NCBI RefSeq assembly: GCF_000188295.1
Contig: NZ_GL831112.1
Span: forward strand, 290,439-316,820
Source of the DNA: Streptococcus vestibularis ATCC 49124
GTDB taxonomy: Bacteria; Bacillota; Bacilli; Lactobacillales; Streptococcaceae
Reading direction: 5' to 3'
Length of the DNA stretch: 26,382 nucleotides
The translations under genes and the position numbers were made by a program. Shown one piece after another: positions 1 through 8,339 of this stretch (positions are counted from its first letter, which is position 1; every line of letters begins with the position of its first letter). The notes beneath the pieces are model-generated. The model ran no database searches, was not told the DNA's origin, and saw only the letters and a list, made by a program, of their open reading frames with translations.

Positions 1-10
1 AGAATAAACA

Positions 11-34
11 AAAAGCTCCTCATGGGGCTTTTTT
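11..34 (+). terminator. Rho-independent terminator at the left edge
   Basis: A 9-bp stem (AAAAGCTCC against GGGGCTTTT, with one G:T pair) and a TCAT loop run into a T-tract. It probably ends a transcript that comes from outside the window. Confidence 0.65.
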
Positions 35-99
35 GGTCTATTTGCTAGAGTAAGAAGCTTCTGATATATTGGAGGTATCAAAAATGAGGAGCTTTGGTG

Positions 100-498
100 A
101 TGTTTAAAGCTTATAAAAAATATTGGAGGGGCTATGTAGATTTTGAAGGACGTTCAAGCCACTCAGATTATTGGTTTGCGGTGTTAGCAAATATTTTAGT
201 CATTTTCGCTGTAGAGATTTTAGCAGGTATATTTATAGGTGCTAATGATGGTAGTGTGGCCGGTCCACTAGGTACTATTGCAATCTTACTGATATTAGCT
301 ATGTTAATATATGGTCTTGCTGTTGTATTACCATTTACTGCAATCCAAGTCCGTCGTTTGCGTGATGCTGGTTATCACTGGGCTTTTATTTTCTTCCGAT
401 TTGCCGTGGGGATAGGTGGGATTGTACTTTTAATTTTGTTCTGTCAACCAACAAAAGTAGAAGTGCCATTCAACAACTTCAATAATCCACAACAATAA
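100..498 (+). CDS. DUF805-family small membrane protein
   Basis: This is a 132-residue integral membrane protein. Its N-terminus (FKAYKKYWRGYVDFEGRSSH) is typical of the DUF805 family: an amphipathic start with aromatic residues and an F-x-GR-S motif before the first membrane segment. At least three hydrophobic segments follow, around residues 27-48, 58-85 and 100-115. The biochemical role of DUF805 proteins is not established. In-frame TTG (94) and GTG (97) codons precede the ATG at 100. I chose the ATG because GAGGAG at 86-91 sits 8 nt upstream of it. The gene is monocistronic by appearance, with a hairpin terminator just after the stop. Confidence 0.85.
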   Translation: MFKAYKKYWRGYVDFEGRSSHSDYWFAVLANILVIFAVEILAGIFIGANDGSVAGPLGTIAILLILAMLIYGLAVVLPFTAIQVRRLRDAGYHWAFIFFRFAVGIGGIVLLILFCQPTKVEVPFNNFNNPQQ

Positions 499-506
499 CG
501 ACAATC

Positions 507-530
507 AACCAACTCAAAGAGTTGGTTTTT
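507..530 (+). terminator. Rho-independent terminator after the DUF805 gene
   Basis: A perfect 9-bp inverted repeat (AACCAACTC / GAGTTGGTT) with an AAA loop runs into a T-tract, 8 nt after the stop codon. Confidence 0.9.
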
Positions 531-557
531 CTGATGTCAAAAAGCTTTATGTCAATG

Positions 558-585
558 TTGCACATTTTAATATTTCTGATATAAT
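558..585 (+). promoter_or_regulatory. Promoter upstream of the Ser-rich protein gene
   Basis: A TTGCAC -35 element and a perfect TATAAT -10 element (580-585) are separated by 16 bp, about 50 nt before the start of the downstream gene. Confidence 0.6.
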
Positions 586-638
586 CTTATCTGAGACTAA
601 TCAACACTAAAATATAATTTAAGAAATGTGAATAACTT

Positions 639-1073
639 ATGAAACTATTTCGTCACATAAAAGAAAAACGTTACCTTATTTTGGCATTTACCCTACCAGC
701 TCTTTTATTGGCTTTGGCTATTGTCTTTTTCCGTCCTACTCATCATCATGCCGAGGTAGGAGTGAGGGTTAGCACCAAACAGTCGTCATCAAAAGCTAAG
801 GCTCCCTCTAAATCATCTAGCTCTAGCTCGTCATCGTCAACATCAACGTCTAGCGAGTTGTCAAGCTCTAGCACGGCATCTGTAGCAGCTAGCCAGGCAC
901 AGACAGCCACAACGACTACGGTTACACCGGCTCCTTCCTCAGCTCAAGGAACTTACCAAGCGCCACAGTATAATTATGCTCCTCCAACAACTGATACCGA
1001 CTCAAATAGTGAGACCTCAAGCTATACAGACCCTGCCTACGGCTCAGATATTAGCTCTGGGACAACAGAATAA
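639..1073 (+). CDS. Ser/Thr-rich membrane-anchored protein, function unknown
   Basis: The product has 144 residues. Residues 1-11 are basic and residues 12-32 form one strongly hydrophobic segment, followed by an HHH stretch. The rest is a low-complexity extracellular tail very rich in Ser, Thr, Ala and Pro. The Ser run comes from repeated TCT/AGC/TCA-type codons around 805-880. No enzymatic domain is visible. A signal anchor with a flexible, possibly glycosylated surface tail is the best structural description. It lies just upstream of a broken lipoprotein gene that also has a Ser-rich linker, and the two may have been co-transcribed. The ribosome binding site is weak, so the start is chosen from the signal-anchor position. 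Confidence 0.65.
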   Translation: MKLFRHIKEKRYLILAFTLPALLLALAIVFFRPTHHHAEVGVRVSTKQSSSKAKAPSKSSSSSSSSSTSTSSELSSSSTASVAASQAQTATTTTVTPAPSSAQGTYQAPQYNYAPPTTDTDSNSETSSYTDPAYGSDISSGTTE

Positions 1074-1103
1074 GGGTAAGAGAAAAGGAATTTAGGATCA
1101 GCA

Positions 1104-2144
1104 ATGAAAAATAAAGTTTTAGTATTAGTAACAGGATTATCTAGCCTAGTCTAGCCCTATTGGTTGCTTGTTCAAATCAGTCTAATCATTTATCATCTAC
1201 CAATTCTTCATCATCAGTAGAGCAGTCCCAATCAAGTAGTAGTGAAAGCTCTAGCTCAAGCTCTAGTCAAGAGAAAAAGGTAGATGCCTCTGCCTATGAT
1301 AGCATCATTAGTAAGTACCAAACAGCTGTAGATGACAATCAAACTGACGATTCAATTAATCCTTTGGTGGTGACCTATGCTAATTCTCAAATCAGTCCTG
1401 CTTCAACGGTCTATACTTACCGTGATTTGGATGGTAATGGGGTTGACGAGTTGGTGTTTGCTTTTAAACCAGGTAAACTCTTTAAGGAGCATATGATTAC
1501 GGATATTTACACTATCTCTAAGGATAGTGGTCAGGTCATTCGTCTGACAGAAGGTCCGCAACTGGGCATGTTGGGTGAGCGTATGACATTGGTCTACCTC
1601 ATGGATAACAACCTTTAGCTACTATGGTAGTGCTGGTGCTATGGCTGGTGAAGGTTCTGGCTACCACTTTAGTAGTGATGGCCAGTCTCTTATAAAAGAT
1701 GACAGTGATTCGGGTGCAGAGAAGGCTGATCTCTCTAATTGGGGTTGGAAGGACCTGAGCAGTGCCTCTATTGAATCTAGCACAGCATCACAAACTCAAA
1801 CAAGTTCATCAGCCCTCAAGCCTGATGAACTGAAAAATGGTAACTATAAATCAGCTGTAGGGACATGGAAGTCTTCAAATGGACAGACTATCACCATTAC
1901 TTCGGATGGACAGTTGGAACTCTGGGGTTCTACTTACCCTATCGACAAAGTCTCATCCAATCAATATGTGTCAGGAATATATACCCTAACTTATGTGTAT
2001 TCTAGCCCAGTAGGGAATGCTCCAATTGAGCTTTGTCCTAAAGGAGTTAGCGATGGAAGTGATGCGGGAGATAACAGTAAGGACCGAATTTTAGCGACTA
2101 ATGGTAAGCCATCTGAGGAAAGTTATTTTTACAGAGTTGACTGA
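1104..2144 (+). pseudogene. Frameshifted Ser-rich lipoprotein gene
   Basis: The ATG at 1104 starts a signal peptide (MKNKVLVLVTGLSSL) that reaches TAG in its own frame at about 1152. The lipobox (LLVACSN, lipid-anchored Cys) continues in another frame from about 1156. That frame stops at 1618 after MDNNL, while the continuation (FSYYGSAGAMAGEG) lies in the first frame to 2144. The pattern fits a 1-nt loss near 1150 and a 1-nt gain near 1612 (an extra C in AACAACCTTTAG). Corrected, the product would be about 346 residues: signal peptide, Ser-rich linker, a domain with a D-L-D-G-N-G-V-D-E-L stretch, a second Ser-rich linker and a C-terminal domain. I cannot name the family. Sequencing error is possible, but two independent shifts favour real decay. 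Confidence 0.75.
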
Positions 2145-2171
2145 TTTTCGAGAACCGATCTATCAATCATC

Positions 2172-2198
2172 AAGCCAGGCCACAGGTCTGGCTTTTTT
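2172..2198 (+). terminator. Rho-independent terminator after the lipoprotein pseudogene
   Basis: AAGCCAG pairs with CTGGCTT, the stem extends inward through GCC/GGT, and a run of six T follows. It separates the broken lipoprotein gene from the cell-division operon. Confidence 0.85.
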
Positions 2199-2221
2199 AC
2201 TATCCTGTTAACTTACAGAAC

Positions 2222-2251
2222 GAGACAATTTCTCCATTCTTGTGCTATAAT
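2222..2251 (+). promoter_or_regulatory. Extended -10 promoter of rsmH, almost no leader
   Basis: TATAAT at 2246-2251 is preceded by TGC (extended -10). A weak -35 (GAGACA, 2222-2227) lies 18 bp upstream. Only 7 nt separate the -10 box from the ATG of rsmH at 2259, so the predicted transcript starts at or within a base or two of the start codon. Confidence 0.7.
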
Positions 2252-2258
2252 AGAAGTT

Positions 2259-3209
2259 ATGACTAATGAATTTCACCATGTAACCGTTCTTTTACACGAA
2301 ACTGTTGATATGCTTGATATCAAGCCCGATGGCATCTATGTTGATGCGACCTTGGGTGGCGCAGGACATTCGTCTTATCTATTGTCACAATTGTCTGAAA
2401 AGGGTCATTTGTACTGTTTTGATCAGGATCAAAAGGCTATTGATAATGCTCAAGTGCGTCTCAAGGACTATATTGATAAGGGAATGGTGACTTTCATTAA
2501 GGATAATTTCCGTAACCTCAGATCTAACCTTGAAGCTCTGGGAGTGTCTGAAATTGATGGCATTCTCTACGATTTGGGTGTGTCTAGCCCACAGTTGGAT
2601 GAGCGTGAGCGTGGTTTCTCCTATAAACAGGATGCCAAGCTGGATATGCGTATGAATGAGGAGGCGAGCTTGACTGCTTATGAGGTGGTTAATACCTATC
2701 CTTACAACGATTTGGTGCGCATTTTCTTCAAGTATGGTGAAGACAAGTTCTCTAAACAAATTGCACGTAAAATTGAACAAGCTCGTCAGGTTAAACCAAT
2801 TGAGACCACGACGGAACTGGCGGAAATCATTAAATCAGCTAAGCCTGCTAAGGAATTGAAGAAGAAGGGCCATCCAGCCAAGCAAATTTTCCAAGCTATT
2901 CGAATCGAAGTGAACGATGAACTTGGTGCTGCGGATGAATCGATTCAGGAGGCTTTGGATCTCCTAGCTGTGGATGGTCGCATTTCGGTGATTACCTTCC
3001 ATTCTTTGGAAGACCGGTTGACTAAGCAACTTTTCAAGGAAGCTAGCACGGTAGATGTACCTAAAGGCTTACCTTTTATTCCCGAAGACTTACAACCGAA
3101 GGTAGCTCTGGTTAATCGTAAGCCTATCCTACCTAGTCAGGAAGAATTAGAAGCCAATAACCGCTCGCACTCTGCTAAATTGCGTGTGGCTAAAAAAATC
3201 AGGAAGTAA
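2259..3209 (+). CDS. rsmH: 16S rRNA (cytosine1402-N4)-methyltransferase RsmH
   Basis: RsmH (MraW) uses S-adenosylmethionine to methylate N4 of C1402 in 16S rRNA, in the decoding centre of the small ribosomal subunit. The 316-residue length is normal. Visible signatures are the SAM-binding loop [11 protein letters not shown] at residues 28-38 and the family motif [10 protein letters not shown] at residues 105-114. A conserved basic C-terminus ([14 protein letters not shown]) closes the protein. The gene opens the streptococcal division and wall operon: ftsL starts 2 nt after its stop and pbp2X and mraY follow. No Shine-Dalgarno sequence precedes the ATG, because the -10 box lies only 7 nt upstream. 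Confidence 0.97.
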   Translation: MTNEFHHVTVLLHETVDMLDIKPDGIYVDATLGGAGHSSYLLSQLSEKGHLYCFDQDQKAIDNAQVRLKDYIDKGMVTFIKDNFRNLRSNLEALGVSEIDGILYDLGVSSPQLDERERGFSYKQDAKLDMRMNEEASLTAYEVVNTYPYNDLVRIFFKYGEDKFSKQIARKIEQARQVKPIETTTELAEIIKSAKPAKELKKKGHPAKQIFQAIRIEVNDELGAADESIQEALDLLAVDGRISVITFHSLEDRLTKQLFKEASTVDVPKGLPFIPEDLQPKVALVNRKPILPSQEELEANNRSHSAKLRVAKKIRK

Positions 3210-3211
3210 CT

Positions 3212-3532
3212 ATGGAAAATCAGGAACGTCAGATTGTTAATAGGGCTATTAGAAACCATATTCGTTTTATGACACGTATGGAAAAGGCCTTCTATTCGGC
3301 AATTGTTTTGACAGCTATTGTGATGAGTATCGCTGTTGTATTTTTACAAGGGCGTAATCAGGCTATCAAGCAACAAATCACAGACCTTAATCGCAAGATT
3401 AGTGACGAAAAGACAGAGCTTAACAATGCTAAGCAGGCAGTAAATGAGTTAACTAACTCTGATCGTATCAAAGAGATTGCCACTAAGGCAGGACTGTCTA
3501 TTAATAACGATAGTATTAAGAGTGTGAAATAG
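3212..3532 (+). CDS. ftsL: Cell division protein FtsL
   Basis: FtsL is a small bitopic divisome protein that, with DivIC/FtsB and DivIB, helps activate septal peptidoglycan synthesis. The 106-residue product has a cytoplasmic N-terminus of about 25 residues, one membrane segment at about 27-45 (SAIVLTAIVMSIAVVFLQG) and an extracellular coiled coil at about 46-90 with heptad-like spacing (IKQQITDLNRKISDEKTELN). Sequence conservation in this family is low, so the call rests equally on topology and on the position between rsmH and pbp2X, which is standard in streptococci. The start follows the rsmH stop by 2 nt, with an AGGAAG ribosome binding site inside the end of rsmH. Confidence 0.93.
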   Translation: MENQERQIVNRAIRNHIRFMTRMEKAFYSAIVLTAIVMSIAVVFLQGRNQAIKQQITDLNRKISDEKTELNNAKQAVNELTNSDRIKEIATKAGLSINNDSIKSVK

Positions 3533-3535
3533 CCA

Positions 3536-5803
3536 ATGAACAGACTTAAAAAACTTAAACATTTATTTCTAAACTATGTCGTAAGGGATAGGAAAAAGCC
3601 AGCCCAAAACCGACAGCATGTTGGTCAGAACCTGATGGTTCTCAGCATTTTTATCTTTTTTGTTTTTATTATCAACTTTGTGGTAATTATTGGGACCGAT
3701 AGTAAGTTTGGTGTTGATTTGTCAACACAGGCTGCTAAGTCTTATAACACGAAAACCACAGTGGCGGCCAAGCGTGGGACGATTTATGACCGAAATGGGA
3801 ATGTTTTGGCTGAGGATTCAACCAGTTATTCCATTTATGCTATTGTGTCAACCAGCTATGTGTCAGCAACTCGGGAAAAACTCTATGTCCAAGATAGTCA
3901 GTTTGATAAGGTTGCCGATATTTTGAAAGACAAGCTAGGAATTGAAAAGAGTGATGCTTTGGCTCAATTGCGTACCAAGGGTGCCTATCAAGTATCCTTT
4001 GGACTAAAAGGAAAAGGAATCACCTACTCTGTCAAAGAGGACCTAGAAAAGACTTTTAAGGATGCAGGTATTAAGGGGATGGCATTTGAAGCGACAACCT
4101 CCCGTATGTATCCTAATGGAACCTTTGCTTCAGAGTTTCTTGGCCGTGCCGAAGCTGTTGAAAATAAAAAAGACGGTTCGTATTCATTGGTCGGTCAAAC
4201 AGGTTTAGAGCGTTCGCTGAATAGCCTTTTGACAGGTAAAGATGGCGAAGCTATCTACGAGAAGGATAAAGACGGTAATACCCTTCTTGGAACGGAAACG
4301 ATTACCAAAGAAGCTATCGATGGTAAGAATATCTATACGACATTGTCGGCCCCTCTTCAGACCTTCCTAGAAACGCAGATGGATACGTTTATGGAGCAGA
4401 CCAAAGGTGTAAATGCTTCAGCAACAGTTGTCAATGCGAAAACAGGTGAAATCCTTGCAACGACACAACGTCCAACCTATAACTCGGATACGCTAGAAGG
4501 ACAGACTAAAAAAGGTTACGACTGGGTCAACCGCCTCTATGAAGCTCAGTATGAGCCAGGGTCAACCATGAAAGTGATGCTCTTGTCAGCAGCTATCAAT
4601 AATGGAAGTTTCAACCCGAATGCAACCTACAGTAACGCTAATGGTATTAAGGTTGATGATGTTGAAATCAATGACTGGTCAATCAATGAAGGTGTTTCAA
4701 CAGGTCGAACGATGTCATTTGCACAAGGATTTTCATATTCAAGTAACGTTGGTATGACCATGCTGGAACAAGACATGGGAGACAAAGTCTGGTCTAACTA
4801 CCTATCGCTATACAAATTTGGACTTCCAACCCGCTTTGGGATGGTTGGTGAGTCTTCAGGGATTGTCTCTCGAAACTCAGTTAATATTGCCCAATCATCT
4901 TTTGGACAAGGGATTTCAGTAACTCAAGTCCAAATGCTCCGAGCCTTTACCGCAATCTCTAACAATGGTATTATGTTAGAGCCTCAATTTATTAAACAAG
5001 TTGCCGATACTAATCAAGGTACTGTTCGTACAGCCAAGAAAGAAGTTATTGGTAAACCTGTTTCCAAGCAGACTGCATCTGAAACCCGTAACTATATGAT
5101 TTCTGTCGGTACGGATCCAGAGTTCGGTACCCTATACAACAAGTCTGAAGGTTCGCCAATCATTCAGGTTGGTAACTATGATGTTGCGGTTAAGTCAGGA
5201 ACAGCCCAAGTGGCTGATGAAAAGACAGGAACCTATAAAGTTGGGACCAACGAGACTCTCAACTCAGTTGTAGCCATGGTTCCTTCTGATGATCCAGAAT
5301 ACATCATGTATTTGACCATTCAAGAGCCTAAGACCTGGGATAATAATTTTTATGCGACTGTGGTGAACCCTGTTTTAGAAGAAGCCATGTCAATGGGTGC
5401 TACTTTGGAGACTTCTGTTTCTGAGGGGAGTGGAAATACTGAAGAGACTAGCTATCAAACTGGTGATATCATTGGTAAGACACCAGGAGAGACAGCTAAT
5501 ACTCTTCGCCAAAACCTAATTCATCCGGTTGTTCTGGGTGTTGGCAATAAGATTGAAAAGGTTTCTGTAGATGCAAAAGCTGATATTAAAGCTAATGAGC
5601 AGATCCTAATCATGACTAATGACTTCACAGAACTTCCAGACATGTATGGTTGGACCAAGAAGAATGTTGAAACATTTGCCAAATGGAAAGGCATTAAAAT
5701 TACTTACAAAGGTGGCAAGTCAGGGACTGTGACCAAACAAAGTGTTGCGGCAGGAAAAGCCCTGTCTAAAACCAAAAAGATTACCATTACTTTAGGAGAC
5801 TAA
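3536..5803 (+). CDS. pbp2X: Penicillin-binding protein 2X (septal transpeptidase)
   Basis: This class B PBP is the septal DD-transpeptidase that works with FtsW. The 755-residue product has a short cytoplasmic N-terminus and one membrane anchor at about 33-53. A pedestal/dimerisation domain opens with [18 protein letters not shown]. The transpeptidase domain carries all three active-site motifs: STMK (nucleophile Ser343), SSN (402-404) and KSGT (553-556). Two PASTA-like repeats fill the C-terminus from about residue 635. Spacing is 3 nt after ftsL and 1 nt before mraY, so the four genes form one operon. The motif residues are canonical, and no hallmark resistance mosaic can be judged without a reference. 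Confidence 0.97.
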   Translation: MNRLKKLKHLFLNYVVRDRKKPAQNRQHVGQNLMVLSIFIFFVFIINFVVIIGTDSKFGVDLSTQAAKSYNTKTTVAAKRGTIYDRNGNVLAEDSTSYSIYAIVSTSYVSATREKLYVQDSQFDKVADILKDKLGIEKSDALAQLRTKGAYQVSFGLKGKGITYSVKEDLEKTFKDAGIKGMAFEATTSRMYPNGTFASEFLGRAEAVENKKDGSYSLVGQTGLERSLNSLLTGKDGEAIYEKDKDGNTLLGTETITKEAIDGKNIYTTLSAPLQTFLETQMDTFMEQTKGVNASATVVNAKTGEILATTQRPTYNSDTLEGQTKKGYDWVNRLYEAQYEPGSTMKVMLLSAAINNGSFNPNATYSNANGIKVDDVEINDWSINEGVSTGRTMSFAQGFSYSSNVGMTMLEQDMGDKVWSNYLSLYKFGLPTRFGMVGESSGIVSRNSVNIAQSSFGQGISVTQVQMLRAFTAISNNGIMLEPQFIKQVADTNQGTVRTAKKEVIGKPVSKQTASETRNYMISVGTDPEFGTLYNKSEGSPIIQVGNYDVAVKSGTAQVADEKTGTYKVGTNETLNSVVAMVPSDDPEYIMYLTIQEPKTWDNNFYATVVNPVLEEAMSMGATLETSVSEGSGNTEETSYQTGDIIGKTPGETANTLRQNLIHPVVLGVGNKIEKVSVDAKADIKANEQILIMTNDFTELPDMYGWTKKNVETFAKWKGIKITYKGGKSGTVTKQSVAAGKALSKTKKITITLGD

Positions 5804-5804
5804 G

Positions 5805-6827
5805 ATGACTATGAGTCTGATAGCAGGCGTGGCCGCCTTTGTGTTGACGGTGCTCGCCATGCCTCATTTTATTACTTACTACAAAATCAAAAAAATCGGT
5901 GGTCAACAGATGCATGAAGATGTGAAGCAGCACTTGGCCAAGGCTGGTACACCAACTATGGGAGGGACAGTATTCCTAGTGGTTGCCATCTTGGTTAGTT
6001 TGATTTTCAACTTCCATGTCTTTAGCAAGGGACACCAAGCCTATGGTGCCCCAGTAGGAATACTCTTTGTACTCTTGATTTATGGTATTATCGGCTTCCT
6101 TGATGATTTCCTTAAGATTTTCCATCAAATCAATGAGGGTCTTAAACCCTGGCAAAAGATGGCTTTGCAGATTATTGCAGGTTTGCTTTTCTATTTCATC
6201 CATGTACTCCCTAGTGGGACAAATAGCCTATCTATTGGAGGATTGACAATTCACCTTGGTGTCTTCTATGTTCTCTTTGTCCTTTTCTGGATCGTTGGTT
6301 TCTCAAATGCGGTCAACTTGACAGATGGTATTGATGGTTTAGCTTCTATCTCTGTGGTTATCAGCTTGATTGCTTATGGAATCATCGCTTTTGTCAAGGG
6401 TGAGTTCGCTATCTTAACTATCATTATTACTATGATTGGTGCCCTTCTTGGCTTCTTCGTCTTTAACCACAAGCCAGCCAAGGTCTTTATGGGGGATGTT
6501 GGGTCTTTGTCACTTGGGGCTATGCTTGCGGTTATCTCTATTGCCCTACGTGTAGAGTGGACGCTACTCTTGATTGGTGTGGTTTATGTCTTTGAGACAG
6601 CTTCTGTCATGCTACAGGTCAGCTATTTCAAATACACTAAGCGTAAGTATGGAGAAGGTCGTCGTATTTTCCGTATGACACCATTCCACCACCACCTCGA
6701 ATTGGGTGGTCTTTCAGGTAAGGGCGACAAATGGTCAGAGTGGAAGGTTGATGCTTTCCTTTGGGCAGTTGGAGCACTTGCAAGTGCCATTACCCTTTGG
6801 ATGGTTCTTGGAAACGTTATGAAATAA
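5805..6827 (+). CDS. mraY: Phospho-N-acetylmuramoyl-pentapeptide transferase MraY
   Basis: MraY moves phospho-MurNAc-pentapeptide from its UDP carrier onto undecaprenyl phosphate to make lipid I, the first membrane step of peptidoglycan synthesis. The 340-residue polytopic protein shows the family motifs: TPTMGG at 49-54, an F-L-D-D-F-L-K loop near residue 100, NLTDGIDGL near 171-179, GDVGS near 230 and the cytoplasmic FHHHLE motif near 293. Its ATG lies 1 nt after the pbp2X stop, with a TTTAGGAG ribosome binding site inside pbp2X. It is the last gene of the operon and is followed by a strong terminator. Confidence 0.97.
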   Translation: MTMSLIAGVAAFVLTVLAMPHFITYYKIKKIGGQQMHEDVKQHLAKAGTPTMGGTVFLVVAILVSLIFNFHVFSKGHQAYGAPVGILFVLLIYGIIGFLDDFLKIFHQINEGLKPWQKMALQIIAGLLFYFIHVLPSGTNSLSIGGLTIHLGVFYVLFVLFWIVGFSNAVNLTDGIDGLASISVVISLIAYGIIAFVKGEFAILTIIITMIGALLGFFVFNHKPAKVFMGDVGSLSLGAMLAVISIALRVEWTLLLIGVVYVFETASVMLQVSYFKYTKRKYGEGRRIFRMTPFHHHLELGGLSGKGDKWSEWKVDAFLWAVGALASAITLWMVLGNVMK

Positions 6828-6830
6828 ATG

Positions 6831-6855
6831 AAAAGAGCAGAAATGCTCTTTTTTT
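6831..6855 (+). terminator. Rho-independent terminator of the rsmH-mraY operon
   Basis: A perfect 9-bp stem (AAAAGAGCA / TGCTCTTTT) with a GAAA loop and a T-tract lies directly after the mraY stop codon. Confidence 0.92.
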
Positions 6856-6863
6856 GTTATAAT
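6855..6863 (+). promoter_or_regulatory. Extended -10 promoter of the helicase gene
   Basis: TGT followed by TATAAT (6858-6863) begins in the tail of the preceding terminator. This leaves an mRNA leader of about 30 nt before the ATG at 6901. No convincing -35 is seen. Confidence 0.6.
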
Positions 6864-6900
6864 GATAAGGATAGACTAGATAGAAAAGAAGTAAGAAAAA

Positions 6901-8244
6901 ATGTCATTTAAAGATTTTAATTTTAAAGCCTATATTCAAAAGGCTCTCGACGAGATTAAATTTAAGGAGCCAACACCTGTTCAGCAAAAATTGATTCCAG
7001 TAGTCCGTTCTGGCCGTGATTTAGTGGGTGAATCCAAGACTGGTTCAGGGAAGACACATACCTTCCTCTTGCCAATTTTTGAGAAGCTCAATCCAAAGAG
7101 TGGCGATGTTCAAGTTGTTATTACAGCGCCATCACGTGAATTGGCGACACAAATTTACCAAGCGACAAAACAAATTGCCAAACACTCTGAGACTGAAATT
7201 CGTGTAGTCAATTATGTGGGTGGTACAGACAAGCAACGTCAGATTGAGAAACTCAAGGTAGCCCAACCTCATATTGTTATCGGGACACCAGGGCGTATCT
7301 ATGACCTAGTTAAATCTGGTGACTTGGCTATCCACAAGGCCCATACTTTTGTTGTTGACGAGGCTGACATGACCATGGATACGGGATTCTTGGATACTGT
7401 GGATAAGATTGCGGCAAGTCTTCCTAAGGAAGTTCAAATTTTGGTCTTCTCAGCAACCATTCCTCAAAAATTGCAACCATTCTTGAAGAAATACTTGACC
7501 AATCCTGTCATGGAACAAATCAAGACTTCAACTGTGATTGCAGATACCATTGATAACTGGTTGGTATCTACCAAGGGGCGCAACAAGAATGAACAGATTC
7601 TTGAGATGCTTAAGGGAATGCAACCATACTTGGCAATGATTTTCGTCAATACCAAGGAACGTGCGGATGATTTACATAGTTATTTGGTATCAAACGGTCT
7701 TAAAGTTGCGAAAATTCATGGCGGTATTCCACCGCGTGAACGTAAACGTATCATGAATCAAGTTAAGAAACTTGAGTTTGAGTATATTGTAGCGACTGAC
7801 CTTGCAGCGCGTGGAATTGATATTGAAGGGGTTAGCCATGTTATCAATGACGCTATTCCTCAAGATTTGTCATTCTTTGTTCACCGTGTAGGACGTACTG
7901 GACGTAACGGCTTGTCAGGGACAGCTATCACCCTTTATCAACCAAGTGACGACTCAGATATTCGTGAGCTGGAAAAAATGGGTATTACCTTTGAACCTAA
8001 GGTATTTAAAGATGGTGAGTTTCAAGATACCTATGACCGCGACCGTCGTGCCAACCGAGAAAAAGCCTATCAAAAACTTGATACGGAAATGATTGGTCTG
8101 GTTAAGAAGAAAAAGAAAAAAATCAAGCCTGGTTACAAGAAGAAAATTCAGTGGAAGGTTGACGAAAAACGCAAACGTGAGCGTCGTGCAGCTAATCGTG
8201 CTAAGGGACGTGCTGAGCGTAAAGCTAAGAAGCAAAGTTTCTAA
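6901..8244 (+). CDS. cshB: DEAD-box ATP-dependent RNA helicase (CshB-like)
   Basis: This ATP-dependent RNA helicase probably remodels RNA during ribosome assembly, mRNA decay or cold adaptation. The 447-residue protein has the Q-motif region (FKEPTPVQ, about 21-28), motif I SKTGSGKT (45-52), motif II DEAD (153-156), motif III SAT (184-186), and motif VI HRVGRTGR (328-335). A C-terminal tail of about 60 residues is extremely Lys/Arg-rich (VKKKKKKIKPGYKKK), a common RNA-binding extension. It stands alone between a terminator and the next promoter. The symbol follows similarity to the Bacillus and streptococcal CshB group; a CshA-type assignment is less likely because the protein is shorter and has this tail. 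Confidence 0.9.
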   Translation: MSFKDFNFKAYIQKALDEIKFKEPTPVQQKLIPVVRSGRDLVGESKTGSGKTHTFLLPIFEKLNPKSGDVQVVITAPSRELATQIYQATKQIAKHSETEIRVVNYVGGTDKQRQIEKLKVAQPHIVIGTPGRIYDLVKSGDLAIHKAHTFVVDEADMTMDTGFLDTVDKIAASLPKEVQILVFSATIPQKLQPFLKKYLTNPVMEQIKTSTVIADTIDNWLVSTKGRNKNEQILEMLKGMQPYLAMIFVNTKERADDLHSYLVSNGLKVAKIHGGIPPRERKRIMNQVKKLEFEYIVATDLAARGIDIEGVSHVINDAIPQDLSFFVHRVGRTGRNGLSGTAITLYQPSDDSDIRELEKMGITFEPKVFKDGEFQDTYDRDRRANREKAYQKLDTEMIGLVKKKKKKIKPGYKKKIQWKVDEKRKRERRAANRAKGRAERKAKKQSF

Positions 8245-8280
8245 GCCTTGGCGTTTAGCTGTAAGCAAATTTAGATATGT

Positions 8281-8313
8281 AAAAACTTGGCAAAATGAAT
8301 GTCAAGTTTTTTT
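8281..8313 (+). terminator. Rho-independent terminator after the helicase gene
   Basis: AAAAACTTG pairs with CAAGTTTTT around a 13-nt loop, ending in a T-tract. It lies about 37 nt after the helicase stop. Confidence 0.75.
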
Positions 8314-8323
8314 GTGGTAAAAG

Positions 8324-8332
8324 TGCTAAAAT
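8324..8332 (+). promoter_or_regulatory. Extended -10 promoter of the metallophosphatase gene, almost no leader
   Basis: TGC followed by TAAAAT (8327-8332) lies exactly 7 nt before the ATG at 8340. The stretch from TGC to ATG nearly matches the one upstream of rsmH (TGCTATAATAGAAGTTATG against TGCTAAAATAGAAGTCATG). Confidence 0.6.
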
Positions 8333-8339
8333 AGAAGTC

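Noticed and set aside
790..880. Repeated TCTAGC/TCATCG units as a repeat array or CRISPR
   Set aside because: The periodicity comes from Ser codons in a low-complexity protein tail. There are no regular spacers or palindromic repeats.
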